Under the pieces are notes generated by a model. It had not been told where the DNA came from. It made no database searches and saw only the letters and a list, made by a program, of their open reading frames with translations. Below, piece after piece: positions 51,488 through 60,124 of a stretch of 64,000 nt of DNA. Where the stretch lies: contig NZ_JADOTX010000001.1 in assembly GCF_015751765.1 (NCBI RefSeq), positions 1,860,001 through 1,924,000 of the forward strand, in the 5' to 3' direction. Source of the stretch: Micromonospora ureilytica. GTDB taxonomy: Bacteria > Actinomycetota > Actinomycetes > Mycobacteriales > Micromonosporaceae. The position numbers were made by a program, and so were the translations under genes. Positions within the stretch are counted from its first letter, which is position 1; each line of letters begins with the position of its first letter.

Positions 51488-52639
51488 ATGACCCGCAGGT
51501 CGATCGGCATCATCGTCAACGGCGTGACCGGACGGATGGGCTACCGGCAGCACCTCGTCCGGTCACTGCTGGCCATCCGCGAAGCCGGCGGTGTGGCGTT
51601 GGCCGACGGCACCACCATCTGGCCGGAACCGGTCCTGGTCGGACGCAACGAGACGAAGCTCCGGGAACTTGCCGAGCGGCACGGGCTGACCGACTGGACC
51701 ACCGACCTGACCTCGGCGCTGGCCCGCGACGACGTCGAGATCTACTTCGACGCGCAGGTCACCCAGCAGCGGGAGAAGGCGATCCGGCAGGCCATCGAGG
51801 CCGGCAAGCACATCTACACGGAGAAGCCCCTGGCCGAGGACACCGCCGCCGCGCTCGACCTGGCCCGGGCGGCGGACGCGGCCGGCCTACGCACAGGTGT
51901 CGTGCAGGACAAGCTCTTCCTGCCCGGTCTGCGCAAGCTCAAGCGCCTCATCGACGGCGGCTTCTTCGGCCAGATCCTCTCGGTGCGCGGAGAGTTCGGG
52001 TACTGGGTCTTCGAGGGAGACTGGCAGCCCGCACAGCGGCCGTCGTGGAACTACCGGACCGAGGACGGCGGCGGCATCGTGGTCGACATGTTCCCGCACT
52101 GGCACTACGTGCTGGAGGAGCTGTTCGGTCGGGTCACGGCAGTCTCCTGCGTGATCGCCACCCACGTGCCCGAACGGATCGACGAGGCCGGTCGGACCTA
52201 CGCGGCCACCGCCGACGACGCCGCGTACGGCATCTTCGAACTCGACGGCGGGGTGATCGCGCAGATCAACTCGTCGTGGACCGTGCGGGTGTACCGCGAC
52301 GAGCTGGTGGAGTTCCAGGTCGACGGCACCGAGGGCAGCGCGATCGCCGGCCTGCGCAACTGCCGGGTGCAACACCGGTCGGTCACCCCGAAGCCGGTCT
52401 GGAACCCGGACCTGCCGGCCACCGAGGACTTCCGCGCCCAGTGGGCCGAGGTGCCCGACAACGAGGAGTTCGACAACGGCTTCAAGGTGCAGTGGGAGGC
52501 GTACCTGCGGCACGTCGTGGCCGGCGAGCCGTTCCGGTGGGACTTCCTGGCCGGCGCGCGCGGGGTGCAGCTCGCCGAGCTGGGCCTGCGCGCGGCCCGC
52601 GAGGGCGCTCGTGTCGAGGTGCCGGAGCTTCACTCATGA
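51488..52639 (+). CDS. Gfo/Idh/MocA-family dehydrogenase
   Basis: 383 residues with GGAAGGA before the ATG. N-terminal Rossmann fold with a modified glycine motif (VNGVTGRMGYRQHLVRSL) and the conserved EKP of this family (HIYTEKPLAEDTAAAL); the C-terminal Gfo domain holds DMFPHWHYVLEELFG with a catalytic-region histidine. It oxidises a sugar, inositol or amino-sugar derivative with NAD(P). The ATP-site-like loop is more Asn/Thr rich than usual. Stop overlaps the DUF993 start. Confidence 0.88.
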   Translation: MTRRSIGIIVNGVTGRMGYRQHLVRSLLAIREAGGVALADGTTIWPEPVLVGRNETKLRELAERHGLTDWTTDLTSALARDDVEIYFDAQVTQQREKAIRQAIEAGKHIYTEKPLAEDTAAALDLARAADAAGLRTGVVQDKLFLPGLRKLKRLIDGGFFGQILSVRGEFGYWVFEGDWQPAQRPSWNYRTEDGGGIVVDMFPHWHYVLEELFGRVTAVSCVIATHVPERIDEAGRTYAATADDAAYGIFELDGGVIAQINSSWTVRVYRDELVEFQVDGTEGSAIAGLRNCRVQHRSVTPKPVWNPDLPATEDFRAQWAEVPDNEEFDNGFKVQWEAYLRHVVAGEPFRWDFLAGARGVQLAELGLRAAREGARVEVPELHS

Positions 52640-53787
52640 GCGCCGAGGTGGTGCTGCCCGGTGGACGGCGGCACCAGCTCGGCGGGAGTGGCGGTTTCGT
52701 CCGACCGGAGGCGCCGCTGAACAGCCGGATCGCGTACGCCGCCGCGCACGTGGTCGCCGACCCGGGCGCGGAGAACGTACCGGGTGCCCGGGCGGCGGTG
52801 GACTGGGACACCACCCTCGCCTTCCGGCGGCACCTCTGGTCGTACGGGCTGGGCGTCGCCGAGGCGATGGACACCGCCCAGCGGGGGATGGGGCTGGACT
52901 ATCCGGCCACCCGGGAGCTGATCCGCCGTAGCGCCGCCGAGGCTCGCGCGGTCGGTGGGCGGATCGTCGCCGGGGTCGGCACCGACCAGCTGCCGGTCGG
53001 CCCGGCAACCCTGGCGGCGGTCACCGCCGCGTACGCCGAGCAGCTCGACGACGTCCGCGCGGCCGGCGCCCGACCGGTCCTGATGTGCAGCCGGCACCTC
53101 GCCGCCGCCGCGCGCGGCCCGGAGGACTACCTGCGGGTGTACGACGAGCTGCTGAGCGCCGCCGACGAACCGGTGGTGCTGCACTGGCTGGGTCCGATGT
53201 TCGACCCGGCGTTGACCGGTTACTGGGGTGCTGTCGACCTGGACCTGGCCGCCGACACGGTCATCGAGCTGATCAAGACCCACCAGTCCAGGGTGGACGG
53301 CATCAAGGTGTCGCTGCTGGACGCCGATCGGGAGATCGCGTTGCGCCGCCGTCTGCCGGCCGGGGTACGTCTCTACACAGGTGACGACTTCCACTACCCG
53401 GAGCTGATCCGGGGTGACGAGGTGGGCCACTCCGACGCGCTGCTCGGGGTGTTCGCGGCAATCGCGCCGGCCGCCGCCGCCGCGCTGGCCGCCCTCGACC
53501 GGGGGGACCTGACGGCGTACAACGAGATCTTCGCGCCGACCGTGCCGCTGGCCCGGCACCTGTTCGCGGCGCCGACCTGGCACTACAAGACGGGGATCGT
53601 GTTCCTGGCCTGGTTGGCCGGGCACCAGGACCACTTCACGATGGTCGGTGGCGCGCAGTCCGGCCGGTCCCCGGCGCACCTGGCCACCCTGCTCACCCTG
53701 GCCGACGCGGCCGGGCTGCTGCCCGACGCCGACCTGGCCGCCGCCCGCGCCCGAGCCTTTTTCACGGTGGCGGGGGTGCAGCAATGA
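52636..53787 (+). CDS. DUF993-family TIM-barrel-like protein
   Basis: 383 residues overlapping its upstream neighbour (ATGA) and downstream neighbour (ATGA). Recognised from HLWSYGLGVAEAMDTAQRGM, VGVGTDQLPVGPATLAAVTAAY, EPVVLHWLGPMFDPALTGYWG and VDGIKVSLLDADREIALRRR (the Lys may be a Schiff-base lysine as in DHDPS-like aldolases). DUF993 proteins are related to dihydrodipicolinate-synthase/aldolase folds; the reaction is not established. Between a dehydrogenase and a TIM-barrel isomerase it may cleave or hydrate a keto-sugar. Confidence 0.85.
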   Translation: MSAEVVLPGGRRHQLGGSGGFVRPEAPLNSRIAYAAAHVVADPGAENVPGARAAVDWDTTLAFRRHLWSYGLGVAEAMDTAQRGMGLDYPATRELIRRSAAEARAVGGRIVAGVGTDQLPVGPATLAAVTAAYAEQLDDVRAAGARPVLMCSRHLAAAARGPEDYLRVYDELLSAADEPVVLHWLGPMFDPALTGYWGAVDLDLAADTVIELIKTHQSRVDGIKVSLLDADREIALRRRLPAGVRLYTGDDFHYPELIRGDEVGHSDALLGVFAAIAPAAAAALAALDRGDLTAYNEIFAPTVPLARHLFAAPTWHYKTGIVFLAWLAGHQDHFTMVGGAQSGRSPAHLATLLTLADAAGLLPDADLAAARARAFFTVAGVQQ

Positions 53788-54587
53788 GTCTCGCGCGTTT
53801 CTCGTTCAACCAGGCCACCGCCCAGCGTTGGCCGCTGCCCGACGTGGTGGCCGGCTGTGTGGCGGCCGGTGTGCCGGGCATCGGCCTGTGGAGGGAGCCG
53901 GTCGCCGAGTACGGGTTGGCCCGTTCGGCGAAACTGGTCCGCGACGCGGGCCTCGCGGTCACGTCGCTGTGCCGGGGCGGGTTCTTCTCCGCCGACGGCT
54001 GGCGCGCGGAGAACCTGCGGGCCATCGAGGAGGCCGCCGCCCTCGGGGCCCCGGAGCTGGTGCTGGTGTCCGGTGGTTTGGCGGCCGGCAGCCGGGACGT
54101 CGACGGCGCCCGGCGTCGGGTCGCCGACGCGATCGGCGAGCTGGCCCCGCACGCCGAGGCCGCCGGGGTACGGCTGGCCATCGAGCCGCTGCACCCGATG
54201 TTCGCCGCCGACCGGTGCGTGATCGCCACCCTCGGCCAGGCGCTGGACATCGCCGAGCGGTTCGACCCGGCGGTGGTCGGCGTGGTCGTGGACGCGTACC
54301 ACGTCTGGTGGGACGACACGGTGTACGCGCAGATCGCGCGGGCCGCCGCCCGGATCGCCGCGTTCCAGGTCTGCGACTGGGTGACCCCGCTGCCGGAGGG
54401 GGTGCTGCTCGGCCGGGCGCTGCCCGGCGACGGGTGCATCGAGCTGCGTCGGCTGCGCGAGGCGGTCGACGCGGCCGGTTACGTGGGACCGATCGAGGTG
54501 GAGGTCTTCTCCGCCGAGGTGTGGGCGCGTCCGGGCGCGGAGGTGCTCGACGCGGCGATCGCCGGCTACCTGCGCCACGTTGTCTGA
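53784..54587 (+). CDS. Sugar phosphate isomerase/epimerase-like TIM barrel
   Basis: 267 residues overlapping the previous stop by four bases. The AP_endonuc_2 fold appears with GIGLWREPVAEYG, LAIEPLHPMFAADR (metal-binding Glu), VVVDAYHVWWDD (Asp/His), AAFQVCDW and PIEVEVFS (Glu). These four metal-ligand positions define xylose isomerase-like epimerases. No phosphate anchor is visible, so the substrate may be a free sugar or inositol derivative. Its last eight bases overlap the permease start. Confidence 0.87.
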   Translation: MSLARFSFNQATAQRWPLPDVVAGCVAAGVPGIGLWREPVAEYGLARSAKLVRDAGLAVTSLCRGGFFSADGWRAENLRAIEEAAALGAPELVLVSGGLAAGSRDVDGARRRVADAIGELAPHAEAAGVRLAIEPLHPMFAADRCVIATLGQALDIAERFDPAVVGVVVDAYHVWWDDTVYAQIARAAARIAAFQVCDWVTPLPEGVLLGRALPGDGCIELRRLREAVDAAGYVGPIEVEVFSAEVWARPGAEVLDAAIAGYLRHVV

Positions 54588-55731
54588 CATCCCCGAACGG
54601 CGGTGGCCGGCGGCGGTCGGCGCCTGGCTGGGCATCGGCACCGCGCCCGCCACGCTTGTGCTCGGCGCGGCGATGGCCGCCCGGCACGGCGGCGCGGTGC
54701 CGGTGGCCGGGCTGCTGGTCGGCGGGACGCTGATGGCGGCGCTGCTCTGGGGGCAGGGCCGGATCGGGCTGCGCCGGCCCCTCGGCGACGGCGGGACGTT
54801 GACCGCTGTGCTGCCCGCATACCTGGGGGACACCTCGCGCCTTCTGCTGGCGGCGGTGCTGGCCGTCTCGATGGTCGGTTGGAACGGGTTCAACGTCGGG
54901 CTCGGCGGGGCCTCCCTGGCCGCGCTGACCCACCTGCCGGGCTGGGCCGGGCCGGCGTTGCTGGAGGTGGCGGTCCTCGCCGTCTCGTGGGGGCCGGCCC
55001 GGCTCGGCAACCGGGTCGCGGTGATCACCACGCTCAGCGCGGTGGTGCTGGTCGGCTGGTGCCTGACGGTGCTGCCGCCACCCGGTGCGCCGGTCCGCCT
55101 GGCCGCCGGTGGGCTCGCCGACGCCGGCGCGCTGATCGGGTACGCGGCCGTGTTCGCGCTGCGCGCACCGGACTTCAGCGTGGGCCTCGCCCGGCGGCGG
55201 GACCTGGCCTGGTGCGTGGGACTGCTGATCGGGCCGGCACTGCTCGGGGTGCTCGCCGGTGCCGGCCTGTGGCTGCGCACCGGCTCGGCCGACGTGGTCG
55301 CGTTGCTCGCCGCCGGTTCGGGGCTGGCCGCGTACGCGAATCTGTTCGTCGCGGTGGCGGTCTTCGCGGCGGCGCTGACCACCACGTACTCCGGCTCCCT
55401 GGCGTTGCGTGGCCTGGCGCCCCGGATGCCGGCGCGGGCGGCGATGCTGCTCGTCGCGGTGCTCGGCGGGGTGCTGGCGGTGGCGCGGTTCGACCGCCTG
55501 GTGCTGCCCTGGCTGACCCTGCTGGCCGCCGCGTTGCCGGTGCTTGTGGTGCCGATGGCCGTGGAGGCCGCGGCCCGTCGGCGCGGTCGCGCCCCGCGGA
55601 CCGTACCCGCCTGGTGCTGGGTGCCGCCGGCGCTGCTCGCGGTGGCCTGCACCCTCGCCGGGGTCGGCGTCGCCCCGCTGCTCGGGCTGGCCCTGGCCGG
55701 GGTGTGCACTGTGCTCTGGCGGCGTTGCTGA
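54580..55731 (+). CDS. NCS1-like permease (cytosine/purine permease relative)
   Basis: 383 residues read from TTG at 54580, eight bases inside the isomerase gene, an unusual start but best for the frame. About ten to twelve membrane helices; GAWLGIGTAPATLVLGAAMAARHGG and SMVGWNGFNVGLGGASLAAL resemble helix 1 and helix 3 of nucleobase-cation symporters. LAAYANLFVAVAVFAAALTTTYSGSLA is the region of helix 8. It is the last gene of the locus and a second import route beside the ABC system. The final 64 bases have a degenerate second copy at 56757-56820. Confidence 0.78.
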   Translation: MSDIPERRWPAAVGAWLGIGTAPATLVLGAAMAARHGGAVPVAGLLVGGTLMAALLWGQGRIGLRRPLGDGGTLTAVLPAYLGDTSRLLLAAVLAVSMVGWNGFNVGLGGASLAALTHLPGWAGPALLEVAVLAVSWGPARLGNRVAVITTLSAVVLVGWCLTVLPPPGAPVRLAAGGLADAGALIGYAAVFALRAPDFSVGLARRRDLAWCVGLLIGPALLGVLAGAGLWLRTGSADVVALLAAGSGLAAYANLFVAVAVFAAALTTTYSGSLALRGLAPRMPARAAMLLVAVLGGVLAVARFDRLVLPWLTLLAAALPVLVVPMAVEAAARRRGRAPRTVPAWCWVPPALLAVACTLAGVGVAPLLGLALAGVCTVLWRRC

Positions 55732-55749
55732 GCCGACCTGATTCGGCGT

Positions 55750-56103
55750 CTAGCGCTGGGTCACCTCAATGACGATCACCGTGACGTTGTCGTGTCCGCC
55801 CTGGTCGACTGCCATGGCGACGAGCTGGTCAGCAACCTTTCCGGGACTCTCGTTGGAGACGAGCGCGGCCCGGATCTGCTCGTGGGGCACATAGGAACTC
55901 AGACCGTCCGAGCACAACAGGACTCGGTCGCCGGGATGGAGCTGGAGAGGCGTCAGGTCGGGCGATCGGCCGTCGTTGCGGCCATCGAAAAAGCGGGCCA
56001 GCTTCTCGCCCAGATTCGGCACCGTGCCAGCGTCGGCGACGAGGTGTCCGTAGGGCGACAGTGATCCGATATTGAACTCGCATTTAGGACTAACGCTGCT
56101 AAG
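55750..56103 (-). pseudogene. C-terminal fragment of a PP2C-type phosphatase
   Basis: The minus-strand frame encodes VPNLGEKLARFFDGRNDG, LHPGDRVLLCSDGLSSYVPH and DQGGHDNVTVIVIEVTQR, which are the last motifs of PP2C/Stp1-like protein phosphatases (the D-N of the final metal motif is in HDNV). The upstream frame (FNIGSLSPYGHLVADAGT, about 56060) is still PP2C-like but lacks the N-terminal DGMGGH metal motif and a start codon with a ribosome site. Most simply a 5'-truncated, inactive gene. It lies between the permease and the next gene and opposite in strand. Confidence 0.65.
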
Positions 56104-56140
56104 TTCGGCGAAGTAGCCCAGTAGGTGAAGAGGGGGCCGG

Positions 56141-56668
56141 ATGGGACGCGGATGGGTCGAACGTGGCTACCAGGCCCGGTGCCTGGACATCAGCATCGAT
56201 CGCTCCTTCGAGGAATTCCGGCGGCAGTACGAGCAGGCCGTCCCGGCCTACGACGCGGCGGCGTTCAATGCGCTGGTGGCCCGCAACGCACCCTGGGACG
56301 ACGTCCTCGCCCTCATGCGCGACTGCGCGCCGCACGCCTTCCTCATCTACTGGAGCAGCGGTGACCTGCGACCGATGATGAACCTCGCGGGTGACCCCAG
56401 GCACTGCGTCGAATACCTGATGGGCAACCACACCACGGCTGAGCGGATGTTCCGCCACGACCCGGCGGTGATGCTGTACGCGCCACTGCGCACGTTGATC
56501 AGCGACGGACCCGACGGTGGAGCACGGTTCGTCATCGAGCAACCCAGCCATGCGTTCGGCTCGTTGGGGGTGGACGCCATCCACGAGGTGGGTCTGGAAC
56601 TCGACCGTGAGGTCGCCGCCCTCCTGACGCACCTCGAGGTGCCCGTGCCGGCGGGTCTGTCCGACTAG
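56141..56668 (+). CDS. DUF302-like protein
   Basis: 175 residues with AGGGGG before the ATG. Recognisable stretch SFEEFRRQYEQAVPAYDAAAFNALV followed by APHAFLIYWSSGDLRPMMNLAG and CVEYLMGNHTTAERMFRHDPAVMLYAPLRTLI, similar to DUF302-type alpha/beta proteins of actinomycetes (ends AIHEVGLELDREVAALL). No signal peptide. Family function not known. It lies in the scar-like segment between the LacI-linked locus and the second subtilase. Confidence 0.65.
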   Translation: MGRGWVERGYQARCLDISIDRSFEEFRRQYEQAVPAYDAAAFNALVARNAPWDDVLALMRDCAPHAFLIYWSSGDLRPMMNLAGDPRHCVEYLMGNHTTAERMFRHDPAVMLYAPLRTLISDGPDGGARFVIEQPSHAFGSLGVDAIHEVGLELDREVAALLTHLEVPVPAGLSD

Positions 56669-56756
56669 GGCAGCGTTCGGTTCGAGGCCACCCTGACCGC
56701 GCCTGACCGGCCGTCGAGTGACGGGGCATGGGTGTTGCTCGATCCTGCCTCGGCGC

Positions 56757-56838
56757 GGTCGGCGTCGCGCCGCCGCTCGGGCTGGCCCTGGCCGGGGTGT
56801 ACGCCCTGCTCTGGCACCGTCTGGAAAAAGTGATCTAG
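56757..56838 (+). pseudogene. Degenerate copy of the permease C-terminus
   Basis: Positions 56757-56820 match the permease end at 55662-55725 in 56 of 64 bases, with no gap. Its own frame reads AVGVAPPLGLALAGVYALLWHRLEKVI then TAG, like an NCS1 permease C-terminus, but no longer open reading frame extends upstream. It is either the tail of a lost paralogue or a duplication scar. Confidence 0.7.
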
Positions 56839-56923
56839 GCGCGGCCGGCGGAACGTGATCTTATACGCACCGGCGATCCGTAACACCGTGCAAACCAACG
56901 ATTAACCGTCGGCGGCTTAGGTG

Positions 56924-56937
56924 GGGGAGCGCTCCCA
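56924..56937. promoter_or_regulatory. CebR-like palindrome upstream of the subtilase
   Basis: GGGGAGCGCTCCCA matches 13 of 14 bases of the CebR operator TGGGAGCGCTCCCA of streptomycetes; the 12-base core GGGAGCGCTCCC (56925-56936) is a perfect palindrome. It lies 57 bases before the GTG start and is the only copy seen in this window. Confidence 0.55.
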
Positions 56938-56993
56938 TGAGCGGGTCGCGATCGATTGCAAAGCTCCACAAGGGAGCAACCGAAAGGAGCCTC

Positions 56994-59900
56994 GTGGCTA
57001 CAGGCACGAGCGGCAACAGGCTGCGAAGACTGGCGATACCTACGCTTGTCGTCGCCCTGATCACCGGTACCACCGGTGTCGCGGGAACGGCGTCGGCCGC
57101 ACCCGCAGGTTCACCCGGCAGCGGCGCCGGCTACTTCACCACCGGGTCCGACCAGAAGGTCACCCTGACCGACGGGGCCGACCGCCGACCCGGTGGCAAC
57201 CGTGCGGCCACGCCGAAGGCAGCCGTCGACGCGACCGGCTCCGGCATGTACGTCGTCGAGCTGGCCGAGGACCCGTTGACCACGTACGCCGGTGGTGTGT
57301 CCGGGTTGGCCCGGACCCGCCCGGCGGCGGGCAACCGGCTGGACGTGACGTCGGCGCCGTCGCAGGCGTACCGCCGGCACCTCGACGCGCAGCGAGCCGC
57401 TGTCGCCGCCGCAGCCGGGGTCACTGTCAACGCGGTCTACACCAACGCCTTCAACGGATTCTCCGCGAAGCTGACCGCCCAGCAGGCGACCACGTTGCGG
57501 GCCGACAAGCGGGTCCGCGCCGTCACCGCCTCGCGGGCCCTCGGCACCCCGACGCCTCCGCCCACCGCGACCCCGCCCGCCGCGGCACCGGCCACCCCGC
57601 CCGCCGCCGCTTCCGGCGAGGGGGACAAGCCAGCGGCGACGGGTCTCGCCGGCCGGCCGGCCAAGCCCGGCCCCGGCACGGGCGCGGGCATGGTGATCGG
57701 CGTCCTGGACACCGGCATCTGGCCGGAGAGCGCGTCGTTCGCCAAGAAGATGCCTGCACCCGCGACCTGGCGCGGCACCTGCCAGACCGGCGTCGCCTTC
57801 GTGGCCGAGCACTGCAACGGCAAGATCGTTGGCGCCCGCTACTTCGCCGACTCGTGGCTCGCCGACGGTGGCTCGGTGCCCGAGGGTGAGTTCCTGTCCC
57901 CCCGCGACGCGTCCGGGCACGGTACCCACACCGCGTCCACCGCGGCCGGTCTGCCGATCTCGAACGTCACGATCGACGGTCGCCGTTTCGGCCCCGTCTC
58001 CGGCGTGGCCCCGGACGCCCAGATCGCCGTCTACAAGGTGCTCTGGGGTGGCATGGGCTACGACGCCGACATCATCGCCGGCATCGACGCGGCAGTCGCC
58101 GACGGCGTGCAGGTGATCAACTTCTCGATCGGCTCGCAGCTCGGCGACTGGGAGGCCAACACCCCCATCGGCATCGCCTTCCTCAACGCCACCCTGTCCG
58201 GGGTGTTCGTGGCGGCGTCGGCGGGCAACACCGGCATCGTGAGCGGGGCCATCAGCAACGCGGCACCCTGGGTGACCACTGTCGGCGCGGCGGTGACGAA
58301 CCTCGACGAGGCGACCATCAAGCTCGGCGACGGCACGAAGCTGGTCGGCGGCTCACTGGACGCGTTGCCCGGTGGCGACGCACTGCCGATGGTCTTCGGC
58401 GACCAGGCCGGATCTCCGGACTTGGGCGCGGTGTACTGCGAGCCGGGCAGCCTCGACGCTGCCAAGATCAAGGGCAAGGTGGTTGCCTGCGCGCTGTCCG
58501 ACACCTTCGCGTCCGCCGCCGAGGTGAAGGAGAAGGGCGGGGCTGCGATGGTGCTGTTCGACCCGGTCGGCAACTACCGGGTCAACTCCATCTACAACTT
58601 CCCGGTGGTCTACCTGCCCACCGAGAAGCAGGCCGGCACGTTGTTCAACTACCTGATGCGCCACCCCACCGACGCCAAGGCGTCCGTGCGCACCGGCGGT
58701 GACGGTTCCAGCGTCCCCGGCGTACCCAGCGTGGCCGACTTCTCTTCCACCGGCCCGGACAAGGTGACCTTGGGCGTTTTCAAGCCCGACCTGGTCGCGC
58801 CGGGGTCGGACATCATCGCCGCGGTTTCACCAGCGGGCAACTTCGGGCGGCAGTACGACGCGTACTCGGGCACCTCGATGGCGTCGCCGTACGTGGCCGG
58901 CGCGGCAGCGATCCTGCATGCCACGCACCCGGACTGGTCGCCGGGCAGGATCGCCTCGGCGCTGCGCACCACCGCCACCGACACCGTTGGCACCAGCAGT
59001 CCCCTGGACCAGGGCAGCGGCTTCATAAACCTGGCCGGGGCCACCGACCCGGGACTGGTCATCGAGCCGACGGCGGCGGAACTGGTCGCCTTCAGCGAGA
59101 CGGCCGAGCCCGACGGCAAGGAACTCAACCTGCCGGCCATCTCACTGCGAGAGTACGACGGCACCCGGCCGGTGACCCTCACCCGCACCCTGACCAACGT
59201 GGGCACGGCGCGGGAAACGTACCGTTCGTCGGTGTCCGGCCTGACCGGCATGAAGGTCACCGTGTCACCCGCGTCGGTGACGTTGGCGCCCGGCAAGTCC
59301 GCGACGGTCACCATTACCGTGCGTCGCGGCAGCGCCCCCTGGGACCGGTACGTGACCGGGTCGATCACCTGGCACGGCAGGACCCACACCGCCCGGATTC
59401 CGGTCGCTGCGCGTCCGTGGGGGATCGCTGCCCGGCCGTACGCCGACGACGGCGAGGAGTTCGCCCGGATGACCAACGGTGCGTTCGGCCAGGTCCAGCC
59501 GGGCTTCACCGGGCCGCTCGCCGGTCGCAGCACCGGGTACACGCCGATGCAGCGGGAGTCGTACTCGATTCCGGCCGGCGTCTACGGCGGGGTGTTCGAC
59601 CCGAAGGCATCCGGCGTGAAGAAGGTTGACTTCACCGTGCCGGCGAACACTGCCGGCATCATCGTCGAAGCCAACACTGACGACCCGAACACGAACCTTG
59701 ATCTCTACCTGTACAAGGGCGACACCCTGATCTACAGCAGTGACAGGTTCTGGACCAGCGCGGAGCAGGCGTACAAGTTCCTGCCCGAGCCGGGGCGCTA
59801 CACCGCCTACGTCTTCGCGCAGGTGCCCGGTGGCCCGGTGGTCGATGTCGACCTGGGCTACGCCATCGTCGGCCGTAACGCCAAGTATGCGGGTGCCACG

Positions 59901-60065
59901 CTGACGCTGCCCTCCACGGCGGAGCGCAATCAGGGCTTCAACTTCACGCTGAAGCCGAAGAAGCCGCTGGCCGAGGGCGACTTCTGGGCGTACACCGAGT
60001 ACAGCACCAACGGCACGGTGGTCCCCGGCAACCTCGTCTACACCCAACAGAGTTCCTGGCAGTAA
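56994..60065 (+). CDS. Secreted subtilisin-like protease (S8) with PA insert
   Basis: 1023 residues from GTG at 56994, with AAAGGAG four bases upstream; the upstream ATG at 56937 is rejected because it lies over the operator-like palindrome. Signal peptide (about 1-35), I9-type propeptide with YVVELAEDPLTTYAGG and FNGFSAKLTAQQATTL, then the catalytic triad Asp239 (VLDTGIWPES), His309 (HGTHTAST) and Ser628 (SGTSMASPYVAG). Between His and Ser lies a PA domain (about 440-570). A fibronectin-like and a pre-peptidase-type C-terminal region follow (about 700-1023). The GIWPES motif and layout resemble plant-type subtilases. Convergent with a serpin. Confidence 0.93.
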   Translation: MATGTSGNRLRRLAIPTLVVALITGTTGVAGTASAAPAGSPGSGAGYFTTGSDQKVTLTDGADRRPGGNRAATPKAAVDATGSGMYVVELAEDPLTTYAGGVSGLARTRPAAGNRLDVTSAPSQAYRRHLDAQRAAVAAAAGVTVNAVYTNAFNGFSAKLTAQQATTLRADKRVRAVTASRALGTPTPPPTATPPAAAPATPPAAASGEGDKPAATGLAGRPAKPGPGTGAGMVIGVLDTGIWPESASFAKKMPAPATWRGTCQTGVAFVAEHCNGKIVGARYFADSWLADGGSVPEGEFLSPRDASGHGTHTASTAAGLPISNVTIDGRRFGPVSGVAPDAQIAVYKVLWGGMGYDADIIAGIDAAVADGVQVINFSIGSQLGDWEANTPIGIAFLNATLSGVFVAASAGNTGIVSGAISNAAPWVTTVGAAVTNLDEATIKLGDGTKLVGGSLDALPGGDALPMVFGDQAGSPDLGAVYCEPGSLDAAKIKGKVVACALSDTFASAAEVKEKGGAAMVLFDPVGNYRVNSIYNFPVVYLPTEKQAGTLFNYLMRHPTDAKASVRTGGDGSSVPGVPSVADFSSTGPDKVTLGVFKPDLVAPGSDIIAAVSPAGNFGRQYDAYSGTSMASPYVAGAAAILHATHPDWSPGRIASALRTTATDTVGTSSPLDQGSGFINLAGATDPGLVIEPTAAELVAFSETAEPDGKELNLPAISLREYDGTRPVTLTRTLTNVGTARETYRSSVSGLTGMKVTVSPASVTLAPGKSATVTITVRRGSAPWDRYVTGSITWHGRTHTARIPVAARPWGIAARPYADDGEEFARMTNGAFGQVQPGFTGPLAGRSTGYTPMQRESYSIPAGVYGGVFDPKASGVKKVDFTVPANTAGIIVEANTDDPNTNLDLYLYKGDTLIYSSDRFWTSAEQAYKFLPEPGRYTAYVFAQVPGGPVVDVDLGYAIVGRNAKYAGATLTLPSTAERNQGFNFTLKPKKPLAEGDFWAYTEYSTNGTVVPGNLVYTQQSSWQ

Positions 60066-60074
60066 CCGTTCAGC

Positions 60075-60116
60075 CGGGTGTGGGGCGGTGCCGATGTGCA
60101 CCGCCCCACGCCCGGA
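60075..60116. terminator. 18-bp hairpin between protease and serpin
   Basis: 60075-60092 pairs with 60099-60116 throughout with one G-U pair and a six-base loop (60093-60098). It is nine bases after the protease stop and serves the convergent serpin too. Confidence 0.85.
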
Positions 60117-60124
60117 ACCACCGG

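Larger units (their letters stand above)
56669..56993. other. 325-base gap: permease-tail remnant, promoter region and palindrome
   Basis: This stretch holds no complete gene. It contains a degenerate copy of the permease tail (56757-56838), a TATACG sequence at 56862-56867 without a convincing -35, and a CebR-like palindrome at 56924-56937. The subtilase start follows. Confidence 0.6.

Noticed and set aside
56937..56993. ATG at 56937 as subtilase start
   Set aside because: It lies over the CebR-like palindrome and lacks a ribosome site; GTG 56994 has AAAGGAG and gives a clean signal peptide.
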